The notes beneath the pieces were generated by a model. That model was not told the origin of the DNA. It saw nothing but the letters and a program-made list of their open reading frames with translations, and did no database searches. Shown one piece after another: positions 1 to 13,400 of a stretch of DNA of 64,000 bases (positions are counted from its first letter, which is position 1; every line of letters starts with the position of its first letter). Position numbers and translations under genes: made by a program. The DNA lies in contig FN648398.1 of the NCBI GenBank assembly GCA_000310025.1, positions 797,489 through 861,488 of the forward strand, written 5' to 3'. Origin of the DNA: Ectocarpus siliculosus. Its lineage: Eukaryota; Sar; Phaeophyceae; Ectocarpales; Ectocarpaceae.

Positions 1-250
1 CCCTGGCAGACCACCGCCCCCTCGACCGAGAGCAAAAAAAATCTCCAAAATAATCACGTCGTAAGAATCCCCGTTAGCGCTGTCTCCGCTCTTCTTTTTT
101 TTCGGAGCCGAGACATTGGTCAGCACCTCTGCTGCCTCTGCCGTTTGTTGATCAGCAGCTGTTGCCGACGGGTCTGTAGCATTTTCCGCTACTTGAGCCC
201 GCAGTTGTTTCTTGGCTTTTTTTTTTGGTTCGCAGTGAGAGCTGGGGTGA
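1..250 (-). CDS. Possible 3'-ward exon of a minus-strand gene cut by the left window edge (hypothetical)
   Basis: Reading the minus strand from about position 220 down to 1 gives an open, hydrophilic stretch with no stop. It is lysine-rich (KKKAKKQLRAQVAEN), then alanine/glutamine/glutamate-rich, then has a second basic patch (APKKKKSGDSANGDSYDV) near position 70. This composition looks like a disordered or coiled-coil tail. Just upstream (about 215-225) is a run of ten A's on the minus strand, where the frame of a longer open frame (189-488) and this frame meet. A homopolymer indel or an exon boundary could join them. No family is recognised. After codon GAC at about position 60 a weak donor-like GTGATT follows, so the exon may end there. 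Low confidence; the gene, if real, continues off the left edge. Confidence 0.25.
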
Positions 251-479
251 ACCCGTCCGCACTAGCGGCCGCAGGGGCGGGAGAGTTAGTCTCCTTCTCC
301 TCTTTCGGGTTGTGTTTTTTCACGCCAGACATCGTTTTCTGTACCGGTGTGTACCCGCGAACAGACTTTCGTCGAACGCCAATGATAATACCCTGCTCCG
401 TTATGAGCAAAGGTCCCTGAAGTGGTGAATAACCGTTCACCAACGGAGGTAATTTCGCTCTTATTGCAATGTGGCAAGG

Positions 480-3400
480 AATGGCCAAGCGTGGCTGACG
501 TTAGTCAGCCTTGCTAGGGTGAAAGGTGAGAGTGAGCTTCAGGTCTCGCTTCCACCCTCCGGCTCGTCACAGCAGACGGAGGGTCTTTTCGTTGTAAAGA
601 TCTTCAGACCTCGAGAACGCGTTCCTAGGGTCACGGATCTATACGGTTGTATGTGCGTCCCTACTACTCGGAAGATACCTATATCCTGGTTTCCACAATT
701 GGGCATGTTACAACGGCAACGACAAAAACAACAGCAGTGCTCATCAGCAGGGATTTCCTTCCTCCCATCACGAGCCGCCCACCTTGTACGCCCCTTGGTA
801 CTGTGCAACCTCCTCTCCCATGAGAAACACCCTCTCGTCCCGGCCCATTTCCTCGTCAAGCCCCTGGTTGATGGCCTCCCTTACGGCCACCTGTCCCAAG
901 CAGAAAAACAAAAAAAGTGCAACGAGAAAAAAGCAAACTCGTGGCACAGCTCAACAAAAAAATCAGGGATGAAGCATGAACAAAAAATTGCGCGGAAAAA
1001 ACACGAACTTTCGAAAGAGCAGACGCTTTGACAAGGCACGAGAAAGCGGACAATTTTGCGATTGACAAGCATGGGGATATTGTTTGTGCTGCCAGAGCAA
1101 AGCACGACTCGAGTTATCAAGCACGGCGTGACGGAACGGTAACTGTCGTCGGCATGTTTGGACACCGTTGAGAGATAATTTATCACAGGAACGATGGGGT
1201 CGTGTCGTCCACGGCTGTTATTTAGCTATTTAGGCGCTGCAAACCAACAAGCCTTCAGTGCGGACATCGCCACATGTTCGTCTGAGAGACCGATACGGTC
1301 TCTAGAGGTCTCACAGAACGGAAAAAAACAACGTGAAACAATGAATGATCACTTTCAGTCCGAAGGCCTGAACCACGCACTTTTGTGAGCTGAACGCCCG
1401 AGACGCGAGAAATCACCCCATCGACCGTCCTGCACTACTTTGGAAGCCCTCCCATCGACCGTCCTGCACTACTTTGGAAGCCCTCCGCAAGTTCGGGTAC
1501 CCTTCTAAACGCCCGCGAGATGGGGGGGGGGGCGTTTAGGCGGTGAGACTGCCATGTTCGGGCTCGACTGCCTTGGTCAAGCCGGTAACGTATTTCGCAG
1601 AGGGTGTTGTACCCTACTTCGGCCGTTACCCTATAACCTGACGCCATTCCAACCAATCGCTGTTGAAACCGTACTCCTGCACCGAACACAGGCGGCGGGT
1701 GCCTCGCCTGTACCACACTTCTCTACAAGGTGCCTGCAGAATCTCTGTCTTCTTTTTCTTGGTTTAGCGGCCCGGCCGGGGGATGGCTAGATGGCAAGAG
1801 AGCTGCCACAACGTGACAAGTGCATACACTCGAAAACAAGATTGGTTCCCTGCCACTACAGGCCACGACACGCACGCATTTCTCACAAGCCTACCTCGAT
1901 TGTCCCCATCGACCGCTTTGCTGGCTGCCGCCATCCCGCTGCCGCCGCCGCCGATGACTTGAGAGGCAAACGAGAACAAAAAAAACATGAAGGGTTCATC
2001 AGCAGGGTCACCGAGAGAAGGAGCAGTTCCGGGTGGGTGTACATGTGGCAAAACTTTACCCTCCCCAACAGCAGTAAGAAAGCTCCCACAGAGTTGTAGA
2101 CAGCAGTTCTGTCAGCGGCGGTGAGAGGGCATGTGCAGTCCCTCGGCTGCGTGAGTTGGACACTCGTGCCTATGACATGTTCACCGGCAAGAAACAGAGC
2201 ATGTACCGCGTGACGCGACCGTTTTGCCATTGCACGACATGTTCACACGCTTCCCGCGCGGCAGAGCAGCACACTAGTTATGCACTTTGTTCAAACTCCG
2301 TGCGGACGATTTCCGACCAAAGTGCGGGGCATCTCCAGGCTGTGCACTGGTAGAACCAGAGCAGTAGTGCCGACCGTCGCTTCGTGACGGTGGGCGTTAG
2401 CGGGGGGTCGGGTCGTGGGCTCGCTTTTTTAGGTCCCACAGCAGGGTATGATGTGGTGCGGTGCGCCAGAGGACACGACGCAATCAACTGGTGCTGCTGT
2501 GCCTGTACCAACTTGACGGCACAACGAGGTCACCACAACAGGCTGGACAACTCCCACAACGTGCATGTCAGTGACGTCTCCCGGCAGATCGAGACGGCTG
2601 CCATCCTGCTATCCTGCTGCTGCTGTGCTGCTGGTTTTCGCGAAGTTGCCTCTAACGCGCCGCTGCACGCGAGCACTACACTACTCGCCGTGCGCAGACA
2701 CCCTGCCACGAAAACACCGTCGTGCCTCCCGTAACCAATAGCAGTCACGGGTAAGTTCTGGTGCGACTCTCATGTGACTCCCGACATGTGTCGGGCAAAC
2801 CACAATCCGTCCAAAGTGATCGGCAGTTGACGCACCAAAGCCGAACACTGCTACGGCTGTGGGCACGCAAATACCACGTTTTTCTCGAGCAAGAACTTGT
2901 AGACAAAAGTGGCGCTGGTTTGATCACGCCATCCATGTTTACTCACCAAGCTTGGTCGTACCGTGCGTTGCAACGTCGCAAACATCGTTCTCCCAACTAA
3001 GAGCAGAGCCCCTCTCTCCAAGACTCGGTTGGTAGCGTGCGGAGAGCTCGGGCAGCTGGACCGTGGCGACTGCTAAGTACCGCCCAACTTCGTTTCAAGG
3101 TTTCTATAGTGACGGAAGGCGTGTCCAATGGCGTTACATTTTTGAAATATTTTTTTTCGAAAAGAAGGAAAACATGCAAGTCGAGGACGAGCACGACGAA
3201 CGCAATGACCCGATCAGTGTTCATACAGAACACTTTGTATTGTAGAGTACGGCTCGCTTGTGGGATCCATGTTCCGAATCTATGGTTCGGAACATTCTAC
3301 GCAGAATGTATGGGTGTCTCGATCTTAAAATCGCGGGTGGCGCCTGGTCCTTACATGATGTACTTGTATGTACCTCCTGTACAAGTATAACGGGAGAGAG

Positions 3401-3730
3401 CCACGGCCGGCTGCAGGATAATAGCAGGCTGTCGCTCAAATGAGGCGGTCTTGTCGACACTATGCACAACATCACCCTGCACCATCAGCAACGAGGGGCA
3501 GGTGAGATATCGTGTGTACAGGTATTGGCTATCCGTGAGCATTCTTGGTTTCTCTTGTAGATATCCATATGTATTATCGTCATATAAACACGCATCCCAT
3601 CTCAGACGAAGATACTGCTGTTGTATTTGTAGCTGCAACTCGCGTGAAGTTCCGTATACTGTATCCGGACAAACCGAGCATGCTATGCATCGTGAAGCAA
3701 CATCTGCAGATGAGCGCGTCCATATGACAC
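480..3730. other. Stretch without a recognisable gene
   Basis: Several open frames occur on both strands, but none has family-like composition, a plausible exon chain, or frame-consistent splice sites. The only clear structure is a short tandem duplication at 1418-1485. The 471-1031 plus-strand frame is K/Q-rich near its end and was not accepted as a gene. Confidence 0.4.
1418..1485. repeat. Perfect tandem duplication, 34-bp unit x 2
   Basis: The 34-bp unit starting CCATCGACCGTCCTGCAC occurs at 1418-1451 and again at 1452-1485 without a mismatch. It lies in non-coding sequence beside a poly-G run at about 1521-1532. Confidence 0.9.
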
Positions 3731-3733
3731 AAC

Positions 3734-4384
3734 ATGACGACAAAAGGGGGCATGCAAAGGAAACCAGGTGCGTTGGGCATAGATATCGATGTCGGATGGT
3801 CTTGTGCAAGTCCACATCTGTACATTCGTAAAACCTTCAACTATCCCAAACATAACCAGGGGAGTGCTAGGACAACTCTTTGCTTGTTCTACATGATATT
3901 GTGCGTATATGACGCGATGTCCTTCACCGATAAACATATAACAGGCATCCTTGCCGTCCGCGTGTCAACGATCGGAGCCGCCGACGAAAAATATTGGGCA
4001 ACTGTCGAAGAGCACCTGAACGGTTCTTCTAAGCTTCAACTACAGGCGAACTTTGGGCCAGGCAGCGCGGGGGTGTTCATTCCATGGGCAACCGCCATCA
4101 ATACACAACATGCCGATTCGGGAAAATTGCAGAGAGATGCCAAGGTGATATATTACCACGCACTTGCGTTTCACCACCGCTGTTCTGGACGCCCTTGGAC
4201 AACACCTTCCGAATGCGTTGAGCTGACACCAACTACAGTCTACAGAAAAACTCAGCATCTGCGCGGCGCGTACCTTCCATGTTTTCATACATTTTCTGGA
4301 ATATGGACTCTGCTGTTTCTTTTGCCCGCGAGTGCCCCATCTTTGCCGGGGCTTTCTTTTATCCTGCCCTCTACACCTGTATAG
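3734..4384 (+). other. 216-codon open frame, possibly a 5' exon of the giant C2 gene
   Basis: This plus-strand frame starts with ATG at 3734 and is open to 4384. Its middle part, about 3950-4144, reads like protein (IGAADEKYWATVEEHLNG). A donor-like AAG|GTGATA at 4144/4145 would end it in phase 0. A short candidate exon with the peptide LTLDLEG then follows at 4451-4471 (…ATAG|CTG to GGC|GTGAGT), and both would join the exon at 4544 in frame. This chain is only phase-consistent. The frame could equally be chance. No protein family is recognised. Confidence 0.25.
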
Positions 4385-4450
4385 AAGTGCTTAGAGGAAG
4401 CCAGCATCGAGTCCTGGCAAGCCGAAGGTGCCAACTAACTCTGTAGATAG

Positions 4451-7400
4451 CTGACTTTAGATTTAGAGGGCGTGAGTTTCGATGTTTCGATAGCACTGAC
4501 TCTCTTGGTGAATCCTCTTCGTCCGCATGTTTTTAATTTACAGCTTCACCTACCGTACTTCAATCTGGCGGACGGAGCAAAGTCAACCGACGCGTCGCTC
4601 GTACTAAAGGTCATAATCCAGAACCATTCCTCCGACCAGGGGCATGCTTCAAGGAGCCCCGAGGATGATGAGCCTTCCCATAGCTCTTCTTCCTCGGCCA
4701 CCGACAACTGGGAGCACCAAAATCGAGCCAACGTAGCGCAGCGGAAAGCACTGTCTCTGACGACTCTTGCGACTGGCACTCTCGACGTTCAGACGGGCCT
4801 GACGACTACTTTCAGCCGCTTGGCGGCAACATCAAAAGAACAGTGCGTCGTTCCACTCACCATCCTGGCGAAAGAGCGTTCGGCTGCTTTCCTTTACCGC
4901 GAACTTCCGGGCTCGATCCCCGTCGCGGTGGAGCTCACCTTCTCCAAGACCGGGCTCGATGACGCTGATGCCGATGAGCCGCAGCCAATCGAACGAGCCT
5001 TGCCGGGTACAGGAAACGGTGCTACCGTGCCGACAGTCTTTGTCGTGGCGACGACCCTGTTCGACTGCTCTACGGCAATGAAGGATGCGGAACTTCGACT
5101 ATACGTTCGGTGCGGCGGTGCCCGGACAGCGTCAAAAATCTCTTACAGGAGAACCGGTACCATCGGTAAGGGACCTTTCATAGCTGGTTCGCGACGTCAA
5201 ACGTAAGCCGTGACCTACCGTACTCTCTCACATTTTCGTGTGTCTAACCAGTTGGTGGATGCCGTCCGAACACTCTCGTAGTGGGCAGCTACAGTAGTAT
5301 TGTGGGTTTTGCACAAGAAAATAAGAAGGAAGTTCGGGACTGCATGTTTCCTAACAGCGCAAACTCCGCACTTGTTTCCCGCCAAAATGTTCTTGGCCGC
5401 CGTGCTTGCTGAAAGTTGTGCACGAGAGCTTCGAGTGGAACATCAGCGCGGATTTGAGCGCTCTCTTCCCTCCTGTAGACCAGCAGAGGCGCGCACCGTC
5501 ATGTTCCTGCGCACCGTCATGTTCCTACTCGGATGGAACTCTAGCCATCGCTCTCGTCGACAAAGTTACCACTACCGATCACGGTGAGCTCCCTGTTTCT
5601 CGCCGCAAACGGATACATTCAGCCCACAAGATGGAACGCTTTACCGTAGGAGTATTGGAGCTGTCTCAGGAAGAGATAGAGTCTTGTGGAACGGCAGGAC
5701 GGTGGTATCCTCTTAGAGCTGGCTTCAGCAGCACGGATCGCAAAGCACATGGTGCTGGAATAGGAGTCGTGGGAGAAGCCTTGGTTGCGTTCGCCTGGAT
5801 GCAGCAGGGGCCTGCAACGGCCGCCCTTCCGAGAGACCCGATCCATCACAACCGCAACATCATGTCTCGAAAACGGCCTCGAGGAAAACGAAAGGAAGGA
5901 GCACCGGGCAGAGACTCTGCGAAGAAAACTCCGCAAAGCAAGAGAGCCGAAGCCAGCTGCGGTGGAAACTCGGATGCGAGCAACATCACTCGACCGATAG
6001 CGGGGCATGATAGTGTCGATATCAACGGCTCTTTGCAACAGGAAACCCTCATGTATATCCACGTTTGGGATGCCTTGTTGCCCCTCGCTTGGTCGGGTTC
6101 TGCAGTTTACTTGACCGTTCGCCTATGTTGCCCGGGGTCACGGGTCCAGCGAGTCTCTACAAAGCCGGCGCGATGCCGGGGAGGGCCAAGCACGAACGCA
6201 ACAGCATCGGGCAGCAGCAGCAACAGCAGCAGTCGTTGGACAAGCAGAAGCAGTCGGGCGGGTTCCGTGCACGTGGTATGGGACGAGCACCTGACGTTGT
6301 CAGCCGCAGACCTTCTCGAAGAAGGTGCGGTGGTCGAGCTGCTGGTGCGAGACGCGTCCGTGGACAAAGGGGTGGCTCTAGCGACTCGCGAGGGGGAGCC
6401 AGTCCAAACTTTCGCGGAGCGGAACAAACCCGTACGGGTAGGGGAGACGGCATCTTTGTCGAAGGGTGATACGGCTCCCGCCTTCCGTCTTCCAGGCCCG
6501 GTGATATATCGCTTGAGGCTGCAGTACCCTCCCGGAGACATGAACGATACCTCCGAACCGATATTGAAAGGAGACCGCACAGAGGGAAACCATGTCGGAT
6601 TCGGTGGGGTAGAGGTGCGCATGGCCGGTCTAGTTCTTGAGAGAAACCGTATCGATTACGACGACGACGGAGAGAAAGCTTTTCTCCAGCGAAAGGCTGA
6701 CGTCGCTAGGATACCGCGACGGTTGACCACCGTCGGCGGTGGTGGTGGTGATGGTGCATCGTTTTCCAATCGGACGGTTGTCCCAACGCGCGAGATGCGT
6801 CGTCCGGGGCAACGTTCTCGATTGCTCGACCTTTCCGCAGCGAATGGCCTCTTCCATAAGTTTGCCGGGGATCAAGCTGGCGGGAGAACATCGTCTGAAG
6901 CAGCTGTGAACATTAGTTCGCCGTCACCGGGGACGGCAACAGGCGGAGATGAAACAAAAACGAGCAGACAATCTAAACCGGGGGACTTGAAACATTTTCG
7001 GGAGCGGTTTCGTTCGTCTTCTGAACCGGTGCTCACAAAAGAGAGCCTAAGCCTCGTCGCTCAACAGTACTTTCCAGGACTCGCAGAGCAGCCGGACTGT
7101 AGTGGTGCAGTGGCGGACACGACAGCGACGTCGCGACACCTAAGCGGGGACCACTCAGCCGCAAAGGCCAGCGACGAAAATCCTGGCGGCATAGGTTTCA
7201 CCGAGTTCGTGTCGTGGCTCCGGAGTCTCCCTGAAGCAGACCTCGGAACCGCTGGACTACTCGTCAGCCCAAGAACAGCGCTCCACAATACCGGAGTAGT
7301 CATGGACGAGGATGTCGAGCATGCTCGAGAACTAGCCGCTGCGCTAGAACTCGCTAGAGAGCCGACGGCGATGTTGATAGGAGGATGGTGCTCGGTTCCC

Positions 7401-10400
7401 CTTCGGAGTACCGTGGATGCGATAGCACTCGAACGGGTGCGGCTTGGGTGGGGTCCAGGGGGAAGTGAAGACCGAGATGGAGACGAAGCAGCGGAAATGG
7501 CGTGGCGGCGCCACATGGAAATGCTTCGACGGGACGTTGGGGTACTGAGCAAGGCGCTGGCTGAACTCGAGCACAGGTGCGGCGACCCGACGGTGAGCAA
7601 AGGGACCGAGAGTATCGATATTAGCGATCCCGATCACGGTGTAGGCGATGATCCGGCCGGAAGAACGAAGGAAGAACCGGCGAACGTCTTACCTGAAGAA
7701 GAATGTTCGCCAAAGCTCGAGGTGGACGGCATGCTGCCGACGGTAGGCGAAGGGGCCGTGGCCACACATGTCAGGCCCAACAAGGTGGAGGCGGGCGTAG
7801 CGCAAAACGAGCCAGATTCCTGCTCAATCGCCGCCGTGTATATAGGCCAGCAGGCTACCCGGCTAGCCGCTGGCGCGGAGCACCTGAAAGAAGCACTGAG
7901 ATGTGCCGGGGATGCGTTGAGCTGCAACGCCACGCACATCATAGCCCATCCATCTTCGGGTGGAAGACATTCTCGCGCCCGAATGGATTCTGACAAAAAA
8001 CGGTCGCGAGGTAACGAGCGTACAAATCGGACCGAGCTTTCGTCAGGGCCATTTTCATACGCAACCAACGAGGCGCAAGCGTATCGCCACCACCAACAGC
8101 ACGGCCTTCTACTACGGCACATCAAACAGGTGACGTCTTTTCAGGCAGAAATCGCATCTTTCCAGCGTCGCGCCGCCGCTCTAGCCCCTCGAAAAACGGA
8201 GGAACCCGTGCCACTTGTGCAGTGGCAGGGCGGTGACTTCGGCTACAGCGGTAATGGTGCCTCGTGCGGCGCAACAGAGACCCCTCGATCAGGCCTGGCG
8301 CTGGTCAAGCGGATTCGTCGCGCTCAAAGCGCGGCCCGAAGGCAGACGCCGGGCGAATCTACTCCGGGCGCCATCGCCACTGGAGAAGAAATCCTACCGG
8401 CGCTATGCAACCAAAGTCACGGCGATGACTCCGCAACGTCGTCGGACGCCAACGATGATCGTGACTCATCAGGTGGAGAGGGTGCTACGATTACGAAAGA
8501 GCAACCACGTCAAGAGGGCGGTCCTTCTGCTGGGGTCCCAGACCCCGAGGAGGACGGGAGTATGGCCCTAAGTTCAAGCCACGCAGAATCTCTTTTCTCC
8601 CCACGGACACCGTTCGACATGCTTCGGAACCCATCTTTGCCGGAACTTCTCCGGGAAAGGCTGGAGAGTATTCGAACCGCGTTCCTCGATAGCGCTACCG
8701 ATCTGCCCGCGTCTTACCCTCGAATCGCCGAACGGGTACTAGATATGGCAAGCGGGAACGCGACATGCACGACGAAATTGGTAACCCCAGCCGCCGTTTG
8801 CTGTCCGATCGACAGGTGAGGTGTCCTACTCGAAACTGCTACACCGCGACGGACCTTCGCCTGGCCTTTCCCTTCAACTCGAGGAATTTTTAGTTACCTC
8901 TGATGATACAATTTTGACCAATTCTCCCTCAGGCGATCAAGCCTCATGTGCAGCAGCAGTAAACAGATCCTCAATCCATAAAACCATTCAATCCGACTTT
9001 CTCCCCACCAAACGGCGCACGCAGGTTTGCTCTACACGTGTTCCGAACTGCCGGGGCTGCTGGCGAGGCAGGCAGCACGGTGTATACCGACGTGCAGGAG
9101 CTCGCCGGCATCGGCGGTCTCGACACGCAAACCTCCGAGAACTCCCTGTGGAGCGCGGCGGCACGGGCTGGAATCGTTGACGTAGAACGATGGGTCGTCG
9201 CTGCGGTGCTATGGCAAGCCGCAGACGCTGTGGCCTCCACCGACAAAAGCTGCGTGCCAGCTGTGCAAAGTCCGTGGTCAACAGAGGGCGCAACAAACGT
9301 CATGGCTGGAGACGATACATCAGACGCGGAAGCGGTATCGACCAAGGCAATGTCGTTGTGGGAAGAGCTGCGCGACGAGGCGTTTCGATCGGTGCTGACC
9401 CGCAGCAGTAAGAACCAAACCCATGGTACGGTACCGAACGCAGAACCGAGTACTTCCTCCCCGGCAAAGGCCGGCACTCTGTCGACGCCAAGAAAACACG
9501 ATCATCAACGGGAGGGGCCTTTGGTGCTCGTAGGAGAGGACGTGGTTTCTCATCGCGTGGATCGACGTGCTCTGCAGCGGTATGAAGCCTTGAGGTCGGT
9601 CCCCAGTTCTTTCGACCATGCTCTGACGAGGACACTCGTCCTAGCAAGTGGTACCGGTGCGGAGGCGGCAGCGGCAGCGGCAGGAGCAAGTCCGACGGCG
9701 GGTGATAGGGCATCAGGGGACTCGGGCGTAGGCGGGTCTCTCGACTGCGTGGAAGATATCTTGCTGCACAACTTTGTCGTCGCGGGGTTCGTCGACGGGT
9801 CGTGCTTGAGCGTGTCTGATATCGTCGACGCCGTGAGCGCACGTAGGCAGAGGGTTGCTCTGACGGCGACAGCCGGCGGGCCTATTTCAGGTGGTGATAA
9901 GGAGGGCATGGACAACGGAGTTGTGTCGGACGAGAATGGACACCGACCCGCGAAACCGCAAGCGTTAACAGAATTACCCGAAGACCATCGCCACCGCTTG
10001 TCGCGCGGTGAACCGGTTCCCCGGGGAGAAACGCTGGCCGCAAGCGTGATCAAGGGGGAAGAGGAACCTATGAGCGACGACAATGCTGCTACTATTTCGT
10101 CCATGTTGGAGACAGACGTGGAATCGCGTCTTCTGCTTGGAATCCCCGCCGAACTGCGGGGGCTCTTTCGGGCTGCCACTCTCGCGGGGGTTGTACGCAA
10201 AAAACAACAGCAACAGCAGCATGTGAGTCACGCCAAGGTTTCAAGAATGAGAATGTATCGCGTCTCGTGATTGCTTGCCTACCTTGCTGTTCGCCGGAGT
10301 TATGCCTCGTTGCACCACCAAGACCGGCGTTCAATCGCACCTCTTTTTTCAGGGTCACCAAGGAAGCCTAGAAAAGGACGAGCTGGAGAATGCTGAACGG

Positions 10401-13400
10401 GGAATCTTGCAAGTCCTGGACAGCAACCGGACCCTCGAAACGGCCCCCTTCTCGGGAGGGAGGACAGCCTTACACCACGCCGCCGCACGGGGCGACGAGT
10501 TTTTGGTTCGCTTGCTCCTCGATCGAGGGTGTAAACCCCATCTACAGGTAAGGATATGCTGCTCACATATTATATCGTCCTATTGGGTATGCAGAACACG
10601 CGCACAGAAATTCTGAACGGCGCGAGACAATGATCGCCTACCTCCAAGTCTCCAATAGTTAAGATGCATTTGCCTTCGCCTCTCTGTTCTCACCACCAAA
10701 TATCGTTTGTTCAGGACTTTGAAGGGAAGCGTGCTTCCGACCTTACTCGTGACTTGAAGTGCCTCCGTCTGCTGGGCGCGCTGAAGAAGGGGTGCGAGCC
10801 TTCCGCCGTCTCTCTGCGCGGAAGAAGGCAAGATGAAGAAGCCGCCACAGCAAGCGGCGAGAAGGAGGAGCGGGCCGGCGAGAAACCGTTGAGCAGAGCG
10901 CGAGCCATGGCCAACGTAGAGTTCGCCGTGTCGTTCCGACTTCGAGGGGACGAAGAAACTGTCGGAGGCACTTTGGGGGATACCGTCCGATCTGATGGTT
11001 CCAGTGAAACTCCTCGCGACTGGAAACAACATGAGCGAGCCGAGGATGAGCAAATCAGAATCATACATAGACGAGGAGCGTGGGTGAATGGTGTTGCCCG
11101 TTCATACGACCTGAGAAACAAGGTTTTGCTCATCGACGAAATCTACCCAGAAATAGGTCCACGCGGCACAACTGCAACTGCTCACCCCACTATCGACAGC
11201 AGCGGATCGGCCGAAAACGAAACAGGAGGAGCGATTTCGACCCAAGGACAGCTACCCGACGAGGAACAACTACGAGATTGGAGAAGCACCGGAGGAGAGC
11301 GGCGAAGTTACCGCTGTTCCAGACACGTGCTCGACGTGAGACTGCTATCGAGCCTGTCGCCTCAGGGGGAGGAACTGTTCAGCCAACTCCAAGAGTTATC
11401 CTCCGCGTTTAAGACGGACTTGGCGCGCGCCTCACTCGATGTGGCTGTCGACGCGGCGGCTGCCCTGGGTGCATCGTGCCGGCTGATACTGGACGGTCTC
11501 GTCGGTGAAATTGTGGAGGACGAAGTGGTTCGAGAAGCGTGCCGAAACGAGAGCCTTGTCGTCGTCACCCAAAACACGGCCGCGGTTGTCGTTGCGGGGG
11601 TCTTCCGAGCAGCTCAACGCGCAGTCGTTCGAGCTGGGCGGCTTTCGTCGGAAGCGGTGCTGCCGAATGGAGGGGAAAACGACGGCACGGTGGGTGGCAA
11701 CGCCGAGACCGGACCGAAGAAGCTTGGAGCGTCCATTTCAGTTGCCAGCCTGGCAAACGCTGTTCACGGTGGTAACACTCAGAGAGCAAGCCCCGTTGTT
11801 GCCGACAAGAGTATCGCCGCAAGGATGCGATTCAGTTGCACGACCATCGTCAGCGAGAGGCGACACACGGCCGCCACGGTCGTAGCAGCAGCAGCTGCGT
11901 CGGGGACGAGAGAGGAGTCAGCGGCAGACTCAAGTTCCGACGTGATCCGGCGGAACAAAAAACGGCGCAATTTGCAGTACATGGCGAGGTGGACGTGAGT
12001 GCATAGAAAACATCGAACTCCGATATGTGTGCCTCGGCGTACAACAGCCCCGAGACGCACCCCCAACTCCCCGCGTTGCTCACATCATTATCTGATTTCT
12101 TCGCCGAAAGACGACGGCGACGTTAAGCTCGATTCAGGAAGCCTGTTATCGATCAAGATTGTTTTTTGCCTACATACGCAGCAACCGTGATCGCACGTCA
12201 CCTTGGTTAAATACTACATCGCATCTCCGGCCTACTCACCACCCCCGCTTCCTCGCAATGCTTTCTGTGACACTACTGCAGGGTGGAAAACGGCGTCAGC
12301 ACCGTAGTCGTGCGCGGCCGATCGTACCTAGACGCCGTAGGCGCGGAAAAGAGGGGAGGCAGTGGGAATAAACCGATCAACCTCGAGGGCCGTGATGCCG
12401 GCATACAGCGCGTCCTCGATCACCACGGGGTGACTCTCTCGGCATGCCTCCAGACGTTCGATGTGATGCAGGTAACGAAAGGGTTCATACGACACAGGTC
12501 GGAGTTCTATGCTGTGTACTCGTGCTTTGACCTCCGCCGGGACCCGATGAGGGAACCTCGCGTGTTGTACTTTGTAGATCATCCCAAAACAGTGCGCTTG
12601 CTTGTCTTATGGGGGAGCGGCCATTAGCTCGCTCGGAGTTCGTCGCCCACGGGCGCAGTCCATCTCTAGGTGCGAACCTTCGTCAATAAAAAGAGATGTC
12701 CGACCGCGTTCGTTCGTATTTTTGTGTCGTGCGTTGCTTTGCAGGACATGGAAGATGCAAACATCGTTCTGGAAATGCTTGCCACGGGCATCTGCCAGGT
12801 GACGATAACCCTTACCACGTTTCATTAGGGGCTGTTGAAGGTGTATGTTCAAGGCTCCATGGCCTCATCCTTCTGCCGGCCGAGGATGGAGCACTACGTT
12901 TTAGAACAGACCCCGCACGAGACGAATCTTCCACAAGTACCCCCTAGGCACATTGTTTGTAGGCAAAGGCATGTTCATGTGCACCATAGGGCGTTTCTAA
13001 CCTCGCCACTTCGTCGGCGATTCGATTCAGTCTCGAGTCTCCAACATGATTGAATAATACCAGGGTGTGGTCAGGTCCGTCGCCACCGCTGCCTCCATTG
13101 AACAAACAAGCTCAAATGTAAGCACGTCATGCGACACGTACGGTACCAGTACGTCGTTCATCTCTCATGCGGATCGATGCCCCCTTGACTATTCACACTT
13201 CGACCCAGTGACAATTGCTCATTTCCTTCCTGCGTATTTCCATTTCTTCCGCTAGCTGAGCGTACGGTATCTCGAGGAAGGCGTCGAATTCGCCAGCCTT
13301 CCCCAGTCTGAGCAAGACACCATGAAGGCCGACGTTCTCAGTCAACTCTACCAAGCGACCAGCCACAGCCCGCGGACTGTCCCGGAATGGGACGAGTTAA

